The translations under genes were made by a program, and so were the position numbers. This document shows positions 50,892 through 60,000 of a DNA stretch of 64,000 nt, in pieces. How positions within the stretch are numbered: the stretch's first letter is position 1; every line of letters starts with the position of its first letter. Source of the DNA: Hymenobacter sediminis (GTDB lineage Bacteria > Bacteroidota > Bacteroidia > Cytophagales > Hymenobacteraceae); the NCBI RefSeq assembly GCF_003231285.1, contig NZ_QKNS01000004.1:481118-545117 (forward strand), read 5' to 3'. Under the pieces are notes generated by a model that saw only the letters and a program-made list of their open reading frames with translations, was not told the origin of the DNA and did not search any database.

Positions 50892-53800
50892 TTAGAAATC
50901 GTAGCCCAGCGTTACGTAAATTTTAGGTCCGTTGGTGTTGTAATCCTCCCAGCCCCATGCTACGTCACCTTTCACGTAGAAGCCTAGCATGGTAGTTCTG
51001 ATACCTGCCCCATAGCCATACAACATAGGGTTAGTAAAATTGATGACCGTAGCAGTAAAGCTGTTGCCGCGGCCGCCCTCCACTTGGGTGTTGTTGGAGT
51101 TGTTTACACTGAAGGGGTTAGCGCCGGAGTACGTAGTACCCATATCCCCAAAGGCCGTGAGCTGCAGATTCCGGAAAAAGCCCGACTCAATCGGATTGCG
51201 AGAGAGGTACTGAATGATAGGCAGACGCAGTTCCGTATTTAGCAATACATACTTCTGTCCTACCCTCTTGCTGTAGTCAAACCCTCTCAGGTTGGTAGCA
51301 AATTGCTGATAGAACATCTGAGTGGGCGAGATGGCACGTGTACTTGTTGGATTGCCATCATTTGAAATCAGTTGGGAGCCCTCATAATCCGCATTCAGCC
51401 AGTTATCCATACCGCCCAGCCGGAAGAATGGTTGGGACGGTCCGCTTCCGATATACTGCCCAAAGCTTACCCGATTAGCCCAAATGAGCTGCCGATGAAT
51501 TTTCTGGTAGTGCCGCAGGTCCACGTAAAGCTTCGTGAAATTCTGCTCATTACTTTCTCCTAAACTGTAAAGCCGTGTCATACCCACCTTCATGCGGGTA
51601 CCCTGCAGCATATTCACTCCTGTCACGATAGAGTTATCGAATACTACCTCGCCACTACCGCCCAAGTAGTTAGTGTTACTGTCATTCGCACCAGGTAGGT
51701 CATCAAATGACTTACGACTCACGTTTACAAATCGAGGACCACCTCGTACACTAAGGTTGTGCGTGAGAGGATAGGTAATAGTGGGGGCTATTTCGTGCCG
51801 ACCAAAACGGGTTCTTCGGCCGATTTCATTATCAAAGAAATACGCCTGCTTCTGATACATCACGCTCCAGTCGTAGCGGTGCTTCAGGTTGGTGTACTCC
51901 GCGAAAATGTTGCTGGTGCGCAGATCCGTCAGGGCGAAGATGCCGGCCCGGATACGATGGTCCTCCATCAGATCCGACATATTCACCTGCCCCATCAGCC
52001 CCAGGCCTAGCAAGGGGTCAGCATACAGCGACGATACTACGTTGTCAATGCCGAAGCGCGTGTCGTAGCGGAATGGTCCTGCCAGAGAGTTAGCTTCAGC
52101 AGGGGCAGCCTGCGGCAGAGCTACTACTGTTGCAGCCCGACGCTTGGCTGCTGGCGAGGGGGTAGCCCGCGAAGCCGGAATATCTTCGTCAAACTCGTAG
52201 TCGCTGGTATTGATGCGGCCGGCAGGCTTCGGGGCCGACGGAGCAGTTGGCTCCGTTGGGGTAGTGGTGGTGGCCGGCGTCTCAGAGGCCGGAGCTGGGG
52301 CTTCGCTCTGTTGCGTGGCGCTGGCAATGGTGGGACCCGGGCGGTTAGGAGCCGGAACGGCCGCCTTCACTGGCTTGGAGCGGTCTTCCAGAATTTCCTG
52401 ACGAGCTGTTTTGTACAGCGTCAGGCTGTCGGCCAGTTGATAATTGGGGTACAGATACACATAGTCCCGGGCCTCCGCCGCCGACACGAAGCCCAGAGCC
52501 CGGGTGGTAGCATTGTAGTCGAAGTCCTTGATGTTAGCTAAGAAGCTGGTAACGGGACGGTACTGCTTGGTGGCTAGGTTCAGCCGATAGATGCTACGTA
52601 CCCCACTTTCCTCGCTCATAAACAGCACCTCTGAATCTGAAATAGCTCGTGGGCGCCCTTCGTTAGAGATGCTGTTGGCCAGCACTTCTACCGGCTGTTG
52701 GCGGCCGTCGAGGTGATAGAGGTACAGGTCGTAGTTATTAACCACCGTTCCGAAACTGCCCTTAGCGGTGCCAGCCGAATCTAGCCAGCGGTTGGAGCTG
52801 AACACCAGCCCATTTCCGCCCGGCAGGAAAGCAGGCTCCACGTCATCAAACACATCGTTCGTTAGCTTCTCGGGGGTGCGGCTGCCGGCTCGTAGCAGGT
52901 ATAGGTCTGTCTGGCCGCCACGCACGCCGCTAAATACCAACGACTTTCCGTCAGGCGAATAGCTCAGATCCGTAATCTGGGAAAACTGCGCAAACAGGGA
53001 GGTACTCCGCCCAAAGGAGGGTAGCAAGCTTTTCAGCCGCGCGGCCATATTAGAAATACCGCCATTGGCTTCCCGAAGCTGCAGAGTCAGGTATCCCTTG
53101 TCCATCTCGGCTACGGCCAACTGCCCATTGCCGCGCCAAGCCAGTACAGGCAAGCGGTTTTCGACCTCCTGGTCGGGGGTTTTGTACCCACCCCGATGGA
53201 TAACGTCGCGGCCACGTCCATCCTTATTCACCACTACCACCCGGTAGCGGCCCAAATCGTTTTGCACGTAAGCCAGGCGCTGCCCATTTGGGCTGAATAC
53301 GGGTTGGCTGTAGATGGTGCCCTTACGGTTGTTGCGTACTACTTGGCGGTCTTTGCCTGCCTCTACGAAGGGCGTCTGGGGTTGGGCATTCAACTGACGG
53401 TAGTAACCCAACCAATCTTTCAGGAACACTTTATAAGGCACGTTCAGCGAGGAGCTGATGCCTACCTCCACGTCGCGGGTGATGCGCGTGAGGTTGAGAA
53501 TATTCTGCACCGACGTGTAGCCGTAGCGCTCTGCAATGTAGTTCCAGATACTCTGGCCTGCCAGCTCCGGATTGCGCAAAAAGAACGGTGCCGTCCGGTT
53601 ACTTTCATGCTCCCGGGTCATGGTGCGCATGTAGTCGTCCATCTCTACACTCCAACCCTGGGAGGCGTAAGCCGAGGCTCCGCTGATAAACCAGTTTGGC
53701 AGCTGCAGCAGGTAGCTACTCTGAATCACTTCCTTCAGCGAGCCACCATACATCATATCATTAAGCAGCACGCGGGTAATGCGGTTGCTCAAATCCTGTT

Positions 53801-54242
53801 TGAAGCGGGTTTGCTGCCCCTGGAAAGCCAGTTGCACCTTGGTAGAGCGTACCAAGGAAGTTTCACCGCCGGTGGCATACTTATCGGCATCGAGGCCCAC
53901 ATTGCTCTGCCGCAGGTCGCCTACGGAATTATAGAGCATGATGGTAGTCTTCGAGTAAGGATAGTAGCCAATCAGGCCGGTAATGCGCTGCAGCTCCTTC
54001 TCGGCGTACTCGGCGGCGTGGCGAGCATTAGTTTCGCCACCGGCGTAGAAGTAAATCGTGAAGTTTTGGGTGCTGAGCTGTTGCCAATTGAAGTCCTTAT
54101 ACTGAATTCGGACCCGGCCAAACTGCTCTTGGGTTGTTTGCGCCACGGCAGGAGCCCCGGCAAACACCAGCCCGAGCAGCAAAGCCGTTAAGCCAGCCGG
54201 CCGATGAATATCAGGCCGGAAAAGAAAGGATATGTGCCTCAT
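50892..54242 (-). CDS. Peptidase-MA-like / TolB-propeller / Omp85-barrel fusion protein
   Basis: An 1116-residue outer-membrane protein. A signal peptide ends near residue 34. Residues about 40-280 resemble the gluzincin peptidase-MA domain (NFTIYFYAGGETNARHAAEY), but the HExxH zinc site is replaced (RITRVLLNDMMYG), so it should not cut peptides. About 290-600 is a TolB-like PD40 propeller (QPVFSPNGQRLAYVQ, ITDLSYSPDGKSLVFSG). A Pro/Thr linker spans about 640-720. The last 360 residues form a barrel with FRLGGMDNWLNADYEG and NLRGFDYSKRVGQKYVLLN (LRGF motif), as in the Omp85 family. It may assemble or move substrates through the outer membrane; its role is unknown. It lies 9 bases after an oxidoreductase gene. 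Confidence 0.8.
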   Translation of the reverse strand: MRHISFLFRPDIHRPAGLTALLLGLVFAGAPAVAQTTQEQFGRVRIQYKDFNWQQLSTQNFTIYFYAGGETNARHAAEYAEKELQRITGLIGYYPYSKTTIMLYNSVGDLRQSNVGLDADKYATGGETSLVRSTKVQLAFQGQQTRFKQDLSNRITRVLLNDMMYGGSLKEVIQSSYLLQLPNWFISGASAYASQGWSVEMDDYMRTMTREHESNRTAPFFLRNPELAGQSIWNYIAERYGYTSVQNILNLTRITRDVEVGISSSLNVPYKVFLKDWLGYYRQLNAQPQTPFVEAGKDRQVVRNNRKGTIYSQPVFSPNGQRLAYVQNDLGRYRVVVVNKDGRGRDVIHRGGYKTPDQEVENRLPVLAWRGNGQLAVAEMDKGYLTLQLREANGGISNMAARLKSLLPSFGRSTSLFAQFSQITDLSYSPDGKSLVFSGVRGGQTDLYLLRAGSRTPEKLTNDVFDDVEPAFLPGGNGLVFSSNRWLDSAGTAKGSFGTVVNNYDLYLYHLDGRQQPVEVLANSISNEGRPRAISDSEVLFMSEESGVRSIYRLNLATKQYRPVTSFLANIKDFDYNATTRALGFVSAAEARDYVYLYPNYQLADSLTLYKTARQEILEDRSKPVKAAVPAPNRPGPTIASATQQSEAPAPASETPATTTTPTEPTAPSAPKPAGRINTSDYEFDEDIPASRATPSPAAKRRAATVVALPQAAPAEANSLAGPFRYDTRFGIDNVVSSLYADPLLGLGLMGQVNMSDLMEDHRIRAGIFALTDLRTSNIFAEYTNLKHRYDWSVMYQKQAYFFDNEIGRRTRFGRHEIAPTITYPLTHNLSVRGGPRFVNVSRKSFDDLPGANDSNTNYLGGSGEVVFDNSIVTGVNMLQGTRMKVGMTRLYSLGESNEQNFTKLYVDLRHYQKIHRQLIWANRVSFGQYIGSGPSQPFFRLGGMDNWLNADYEGSQLISNDGNPTSTRAISPTQMFYQQFATNLRGFDYSKRVGQKYVLLNTELRLPIIQYLSRNPIESGFFRNLQLTAFGDMGTTYSGANPFSVNNSNNTQVEGGRGNSFTATVINFTNPMLYGYGAGIRTTMLGFYVKGDVAWGWEDYNTNGPKIYVTLGYDF

Positions 54243-54251
54243 AGAAGAACG

Positions 54252-55364
54252 CTAGGAGCAGGACGCAGGAGAAGCCGGCCCGGTAGCAGCCGGACCCGGA
54301 GAATATAACGTAAGATACCGCTGAATATTGACCTCTGGCCAAGGCTCCACACCTTTTTCCAGCCAGTCGGCCATAACCTGAGCCAGGCGGGGCGCCATCA
54401 TGACGCCCTTGGAGCCCAAGCCATTGAAAATATGTACGTTTGAGAGGGCCGGATGGGTTCCCAACAGTGGCTTTCGGTCGCGCACCGCGGGGCGCACGCC
54501 AGCTCGCTGGCCCGTCACCTGAAAGGGCTGGTCGGTCATGTCGTGCAGGCGCTGGCTTAACTCCTGCCGGGCTTCTGGGGTAGTACCCTCCGCAAAAGGC
54601 GGCCAACGGTAGGTAGCACCCACCCGAAATTGCTGATTTCCAAGCGGCACTACGTAGGCTCCTTTGTTCAGCACTTCGGTTTCGAGTAGGCCAGCGCACG
54701 CCACATCCAGCACCTCGCCCTGGTTGGGGGTAATGGGTAACCATTGGAAATATGGGTTATGGATGGCAGCCGCTCCTTCGCAGAAAACTATGTGGCGGGC
54801 GTGTACACGGTCGGCGTAGAGAAAGCTACTGTCGGGCTGGGCAACCAGCTGGGTCCAATCAAAGGTTTCATGGGTCAGCCACCCGGCCTGCTCTCCCTCA
54901 GCGGCTAACGCTTCCAGCAGCTCCTGCACCCGCACATAGCCACCGTGCTGAATTTGCAGTCCGCCCAACTCCTGCCGTACGCCCGGCCGGGAAGCCAGCG
55001 GCTCCATAGGGTCAGCCACGAAATCCTGCCAGGGCTGGTCGGCGCTACGGGCAATAATAGTGTTCTGCTCACCTACCGACGAAAACAGCTTCAGAATGGG
55101 CATTTCAAAGAAAAACTGCTGGCCAAGGCGTTGTTCCTGAGCTCTGTAAAAAGCGGCGGCGGCGGGCAATAGCTCAGCGGCTCGCCAAGCCAGAGCAAAG
55201 CGCTTTCCGGCTACAGGGTTCATTAGGCCCGCTGCTACCCGCGAAGCCGAATCTGGCTGCGTAGTATCTAGTACTAGCACCTGCCTACCCCTCCCCCGCA
55301 GCTCAGCCGCCAGGGTAGCACCAGCAATGCCGTGCCCAATAATTATATACTCAACGCGTGTCAT
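54252..55364 (-). CDS. FAD-dependent oxidoreductase (DAO family)
   Basis: A 370-residue flavoenzyme of the D-amino-acid-oxidase fold. The FAD Rossmann motif is IIGHGIAGATLAAELRGRG at about 6-24, followed by VLVLD. The end, RKPLLGTHPALSNVHIFNGLG, is the usual FAD-closing segment. The family includes glycine oxidase and the C-terminal half of MnmC (tRNA wobble uridine modification). ATG 55364 is the start; a TTG 9 bases upstream is less likely. It forms a two-gene operon with the barrel fusion gene. Confidence 0.85.
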   Translation of the reverse strand: MTRVEYIIIGHGIAGATLAAELRGRGRQVLVLDTTQPDSASRVAAGLMNPVAGKRFALAWRAAELLPAAAAFYRAQEQRLGQQFFFEMPILKLFSSVGEQNTIIARSADQPWQDFVADPMEPLASRPGVRQELGGLQIQHGGYVRVQELLEALAAEGEQAGWLTHETFDWTQLVAQPDSSFLYADRVHARHIVFCEGAAAIHNPYFQWLPITPNQGEVLDVACAGLLETEVLNKGAYVVPLGNQQFRVGATYRWPPFAEGTTPEARQELSQRLHDMTDQPFQVTGQRAGVRPAVRDRKPLLGTHPALSNVHIFNGLGSKGVMMAPRLAQVMADWLEKGVEPWPEVNIQRYLTLYSPGPAATGPASPASCS

Positions 55365-55542
55365 TAGGAGCAAGGTACAAGAGATATAAGTAACCCGATA
55401 ACCCCACCATAAACCATGTGTTTTCTGTGGTAGCTACCGCTCAGACGCTGGCAAGCAGCCCTACGTTCCACTACTCTGTGTACTCCTTCGTAACTTACCC
55501 TCCTAAATCTGCCTGGTTCCAAACCGGCCCCTTTCTTCCCCC

Positions 55543-56178
55543 ATGACTGTCACTGGCTTCACCTTCAACGCTTTTTCCGAAAACACTTACCTGCTTTATG
55601 ATGCTACGGGCCAGTGCGTAATTATTGACCCTGGTTGCTACGAGCGGACTGAACAAGAAGCCCTGCGCTGGTTCATTACCGAGCAGGGGCTGCAGGTGAA
55701 GCTGCTGCTCAACACGCACTGCCATATCGACCACGTGTTCGGCAACCAGTTTGTGCTGGATACCTACCAAGTACCCTTCCTGATTCATGAGGCCGACTTG
55801 GCTACTCTGCGGGCAGTGCCGGCTTACGCCCCCAGCTACGGTTTTCCACACTATACTCCTGCCGAGCCGACGGGTTTCCTGACACCAGGTGAACCAGTTC
55901 GCTTCGGCGAAACGGAGTTGGATGTTCGGTTTGCTCCTGGGCACGCGCCTGGCCACGTTATTTTTTATCATGCCCCTACCAGCACGGTTATCGGGGGCGA
56001 CGTGCTATTTCAGGGTAGCATCGGCCGCACGGATTTGCCGGGTGGCGACTATGCTACCCTGATTGACAGCATCAAACGGGAGCTGCTAACCCTACCCGAC
56101 GATACGACGGTGTATCCGGGGCACGGGCCGGCCACTACCGTAGGGCAAGAGCGCCGCTCCAATCCATTTCTGCGGTAA
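55543..56178 (+). CDS. Metallo-beta-lactamase-fold hydrolase, glyoxalase II-like
   Basis: A 211-residue zinc hydrolase. The metal site is THCHIDH at 58-64, with GHAPGH, GGDVLF and YPGHGP completing the set of ligands. The small size and the motif order fit the glyoxalase II/YcbL-type subfamily, which cleaves thioesters such as S-lactoylglutathione. Glutathione is rare in Bacteroidota, so the natural substrate may be another thioester. The pssA gene follows and may have its own promoter. Confidence 0.9.
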   Translation: MTVTGFTFNAFSENTYLLYDATGQCVIIDPGCYERTEQEALRWFITEQGLQVKLLLNTHCHIDHVFGNQFVLDTYQVPFLIHEADLATLRAVPAYAPSYGFPHYTPAEPTGFLTPGEPVRFGETELDVRFAPGHAPGHVIFYHAPTSTVIGGDVLFQGSIGRTDLPGGDYATLIDSIKRELLTLPDDTTVYPGHGPATTVGQERRSNPFLR

Positions 56179-56211
56179 TATACTTGCCCGGCCAATTCGG
56201 CGTTCCTCCCC

Positions 56212-56219
56212 TATTTTCG
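56212..56219 (+). promoter_or_regulatory. Candidate -7 box of pssA
   Basis: TATTTTCG, 7/8 match to TAnnTTTG, 22 bases before the TTG start of pssA. It lies after the in-frame ATG at 56184, which supports the downstream start. Confidence 0.4.
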
Positions 56220-56240
56220 CAGGTACTCATTCTATTTCCC

Positions 56241-56933
56241 TTGAAAAAACATCTTCCTAACGCAGTTACCTGTCTTAATCTATTCTCGGGCTGCCTAGCC
56301 TTGTGTTACATTTTTGCGGGAGAACTGGAAACGGCCGCTTATTTCGTTGGGCTGTCGGCAGTATTTGATTTTTTCGATGGGCTAATAGCCCGGGCGTTGC
56401 ATGTTTCCTCTCCTATTGGCAAGGACCTGGACTCCCTGGCTGATGCCGTTTCATTTGGAGTAGTACCCGGCGCCTTTTTGTTTCAGCTATTGCAACAAGC
56501 GGGCGCCGGCTTGCCTACTTGGCTGCCATATGCTGGCTTTATCGTTACGGTTTTCTCGGCTCTGCGCCTGGCCAAGTTTAATAACGACACCCGCCAGTCT
56601 GATTCTTTTATCGGCCTACCTACCCCAGCCTGCACGCTGGTAGTAGCTTCCCTACCCCTCATTCTGGCCAATGATACTTTCCAAGTCACTTTTCTTATTC
56701 TGAACCCTTGGGCACTACTAGCGCTTACGCTGGTGCTTTCGGGCTTGCTAGTAGCTGAGCTTCCCTTGTTTGCCCTCAAGTTCAAGTCATTTGGCTGGCA
56801 GGGCAACCAAGTGCGTTTCCTTTTTCTGCTGGTGAGCTTGGGCTTGCTGATTGTCTTGGGCGCCACAGCTATTCCCTTAATTATCTTGCTGTATGTGCTC
56901 CTTTCTATGCTGACTCGGGCCAAGGCAGTTTAA
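56241..56933 (+). CDS. pssA: CDP-diacylglycerol-serine O-phosphatidyltransferase
   Basis: A 230-residue membrane enzyme that makes phosphatidylserine from CDP-diacylglycerol and serine, the first step toward phosphatidylethanolamine. The CDP-alcohol motif DGxxAR-x8-Gx3Dx3D is intact (Asp46-Gly47, Ala50-Arg51, Gly60, Asp64, Asp68, in FDGLIARALHVSSPIGKDL and DSLAD). The family N-terminus KKHLPNAVTCLNLFSG begins right after a TTG at 56241, so I take TTG as the start; an ATG at 56184 would add 19 unlike residues. It has six to eight helices. Confidence 0.9.
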   Translation: MKKHLPNAVTCLNLFSGCLALCYIFAGELETAAYFVGLSAVFDFFDGLIARALHVSSPIGKDLDSLADAVSFGVVPGAFLFQLLQQAGAGLPTWLPYAGFIVTVFSALRLAKFNNDTRQSDSFIGLPTPACTLVVASLPLILANDTFQVTFLILNPWALLALTLVLSGLLVAELPLFALKFKSFGWQGNQVRFLFLLVSLGLLIVLGATAIPLIILLYVLLSMLTRAKAV

Positions 56934-57080
56934 AAGAATTTATCTGCAATTTTTCCCATTGTAGCCCGCAATATTCTGTAGGCTCAGCAGTTAATATCAG
57001 TGCGCTGAACTGTGTTATCCTTCAACCTGTTGCCTGCCGAGAGCTACCGCTTTCCTTTGTCCTGACTTCTGCGCTTGCTT

Positions 57081-60000
57081 ATGCGGTATTATACTTTCTG
57101 GGTGCTTGTTCTTCTGGGAATTCAGCTAGGTGTCAGCCCACTGGTCCGGGCTCAGTCGGCGGAGCAGGTAGTGCGGGCTCACATTGCATGGGCCGGTACT
57201 GTGCCAGTAGTTGTTCGGGGCCAGCAGCGGCAGGTACCGTCGTTCCGAGGCGCTTCGTTTCGTGCCAATGAGCAGGTAGGCACCTTCCAAATAACCTTAC
57301 CGGGCGCTGTTAGGGAGGGTAGGCTGCAGGAGGTCATCTATGAGCCAGTACCCACTGCCGAGGCCCGCCAGCTTGACTTGGCCGCCCTACCCCCTACTCC
57401 AGCCCTACAGCTCACGCAGGGCCTGGAGCGCCGCCGACCTGTCACGCTATTGGCTGTGCAGCCACTGCGGCGCAACCCGCAAACTGGTCAGGTCGAAAAG
57501 CTCGTTTCCTTCGCCTACGCTTACACCACGGCTGCACTTCGCCCCAGCACTACCCCTCGCTCTTACGCCAAAGCCTCGGTTCTAAGTCAGGGTGACTGGT
57601 ATAAGATTGGGGTTCCTGGCAGCGGCATCTACAAGCTCGACCGGAAAATGCTGGCCGATCTAGGCCTTGACGTGCAGCGACTCGACCCGGCCCGTCTTCG
57701 TCTTTATGGAAATGCCATGGGCACGCTACCCCAGGCCAACCAAGCGTTCCGCCCCGACGACTTGGCAGAGAACCCTATCCGTTTTGTCGGCGACGCCAAT
57801 GCCACCTTCGACGACAACGAGTACTTTCTGTTCTATGCCCGTGGTCCGCATACCTGGACGCGCGCGGGCTCTGCCGCCCGGTTTCAGCACCACCTCAACC
57901 CCTACACCGATACGGCTTACTACTTCCTAACGGTAGGCAGCTCGGCTGGCCGGCGGGTAGCGGCAGCGCCGGTAGTCACGGGAGCTTCTTCAGCGCGCAT
58001 CACGGCATTCACAGAACGTCAGTTTTACGAGGTAGAACTGATCAACTTGGCTAAGTCGGGACGGACCTGGCTGGGTGAAACTTTCACGGCCACCGATCAG
58101 AAGACGTTTTCCTTCCCGGTAGCTGATCTGGTGCCAGGTACTACCGTGCAGGTAACCTCGGCGGTGGCTGCGGCATCGGTATCCCCATCCGTTTTTCAGA
58201 CCAGCGTCAACGGCCAGTCTGCAGCTAGCTTGGTGGTGCCAGGCTATAACTGCAGTAGCGGCTCTTGGTGCTACCCCGAAATAGCCAACGGAAGCCTAGG
58301 TACACTGAACTACACGGTACCAGCCACTTCTCCTGCCGAAATCAAAATAGACCTCACCTATACCGGCAACAACGACCCATCCGCCAAGGGTTACCTCGAT
58401 TACCTGGAACTGAATGCCCGCCGCCAACTGCGCCTCACTGGCAGCCAGCTAGAATTTCGTTCCCTCGAAAACATTGGCCCTAATGCCATCAGCCAATTTG
58501 AGCTAAGCGCGCCGGCCAATACTACCATTTGGGACGTAACCAACCCTCGTCATCCGGCTGAAGTAACTGCCGCCAACGGTGTGTTTCTAGCCCGCACCGA
58601 TACCCTTCGGGAGTTTGTCGCCTTCAACGGCACTGCTTTCCCTACCCCCCGCAGCTTCGGCAAGGTCGCTAACCAGAACCTGCACGCCCTCAACCTCGAC
58701 GGCAAGCTGGACCTAGTCATTGTAACTCACCCAGCTTTTCTAAAGGAAGCAAAAGAACTAGCAGCCCACCGCACTACCCACGATGGGTTTACCGTGCAGG
58801 TAGTTACCACCTCCCAGGTATATAACGAGTTCGGTTCCGGCGGACAGGACGTTACTGCTATCCGCGACTTTATGAAGATGGTGTACGACCGAGCCCCTAC
58901 CGGTAAGCGCCAGTATCTCCTACTTTTCGGCGACGCCTCCTACGATTACAAAGCCGACCCAACGAATGCTACGGCGCAGCTGCCCGACTGGTGGAAAAAC
59001 CGCCTCCCAACCAATGCCGATAAGATCAACCAGAACTTTGTGCCCGTATATGAGTCGGTAGAAAGCTTTGACCTGATCATGGGGGCCCGGCCCGGCGGAC
59101 AGGGCATCACGTATTCTTCCGATGATTACTACGGCCTGCTCGACGACACGGAAGGGGCCTGGCTGCCCAACTTCAGCAATGAATTGGTGGATATTGGTAT
59201 TGGCCGTTTGCCTGTCCGCACAGCGGAACAAGCCGCAACAGTAGTTAAAAAGCTAATTGCTTACGACTCGCCGGTTAGTTTTGGCAAGTGGCGTAACCGC
59301 CTTTCTTTTGTGACGGATGACGGTGACCGGAACCTGTTCACGGCGTATACAGAGCAACTGACTGGCCCTCTTGATACCCTGCCGACGACACGCAGCTACA
59401 ACGTGTACAAGCATTACCTAGACATGTACCCTCAGTCTATTGTAGCGGCGGGGCAACGCTCTCCGGCTGCAGAGCGTGCAATTGATGAGGCTTTCGAACA
59501 GGGCTCTCTGCTGATTAACTACATTGGCCATGGTGGCCCTAAAGGGTGGGCCGATGAGCAGATTCTAACCAACGCGTCTGTACTCCGGCTGCAGAACGCC
59601 AACCGCTTGGCTTTCCTTTTCACCGGCACCTGCGACTTTAGCACCTACGATAATCCGGAGTTTACCTCGGCCGGCGAGCAGTCCCTGACTGATACCCCTA
59701 ATGGAGCTATTGGTTTGTTTACGACTACCCGTGTAGTATACGCCGACCGCAACCAGAGCATGGCCATTGAGTTTTTCCGTGACTTATTCACCCCGCTGCC
59801 CGACGGCACCATGCCGCGCATCGGTGACATCTGCCAGGCTACCAAAAACGCAGCCGTATCTGGCGACAATAACCGCAACTATGCGCTACTCGGTGACCCA
59901 TCCATGCGCCTGGCCTACCCCCAACAGGAAGCGGTAATCACTCAAATCAATGGCAAACCGGCTCAGTCAGCTCAGCCCGATACGTTGAAAGCACTGAAGC

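Noticed and set aside
53196..54191. Open frame of 331 codons on the plus strand inside the barrel fusion gene
   Set aside because: It is antisense to a strongly supported 1116-residue protein and has no recognisable domain; high GC makes such frames common.
51000..54242. Active metalloprotease in the N-terminal part of the 1116-residue protein
   Set aside because: The fold resembles peptidase MA, but no HExxH or other zinc motif is visible.
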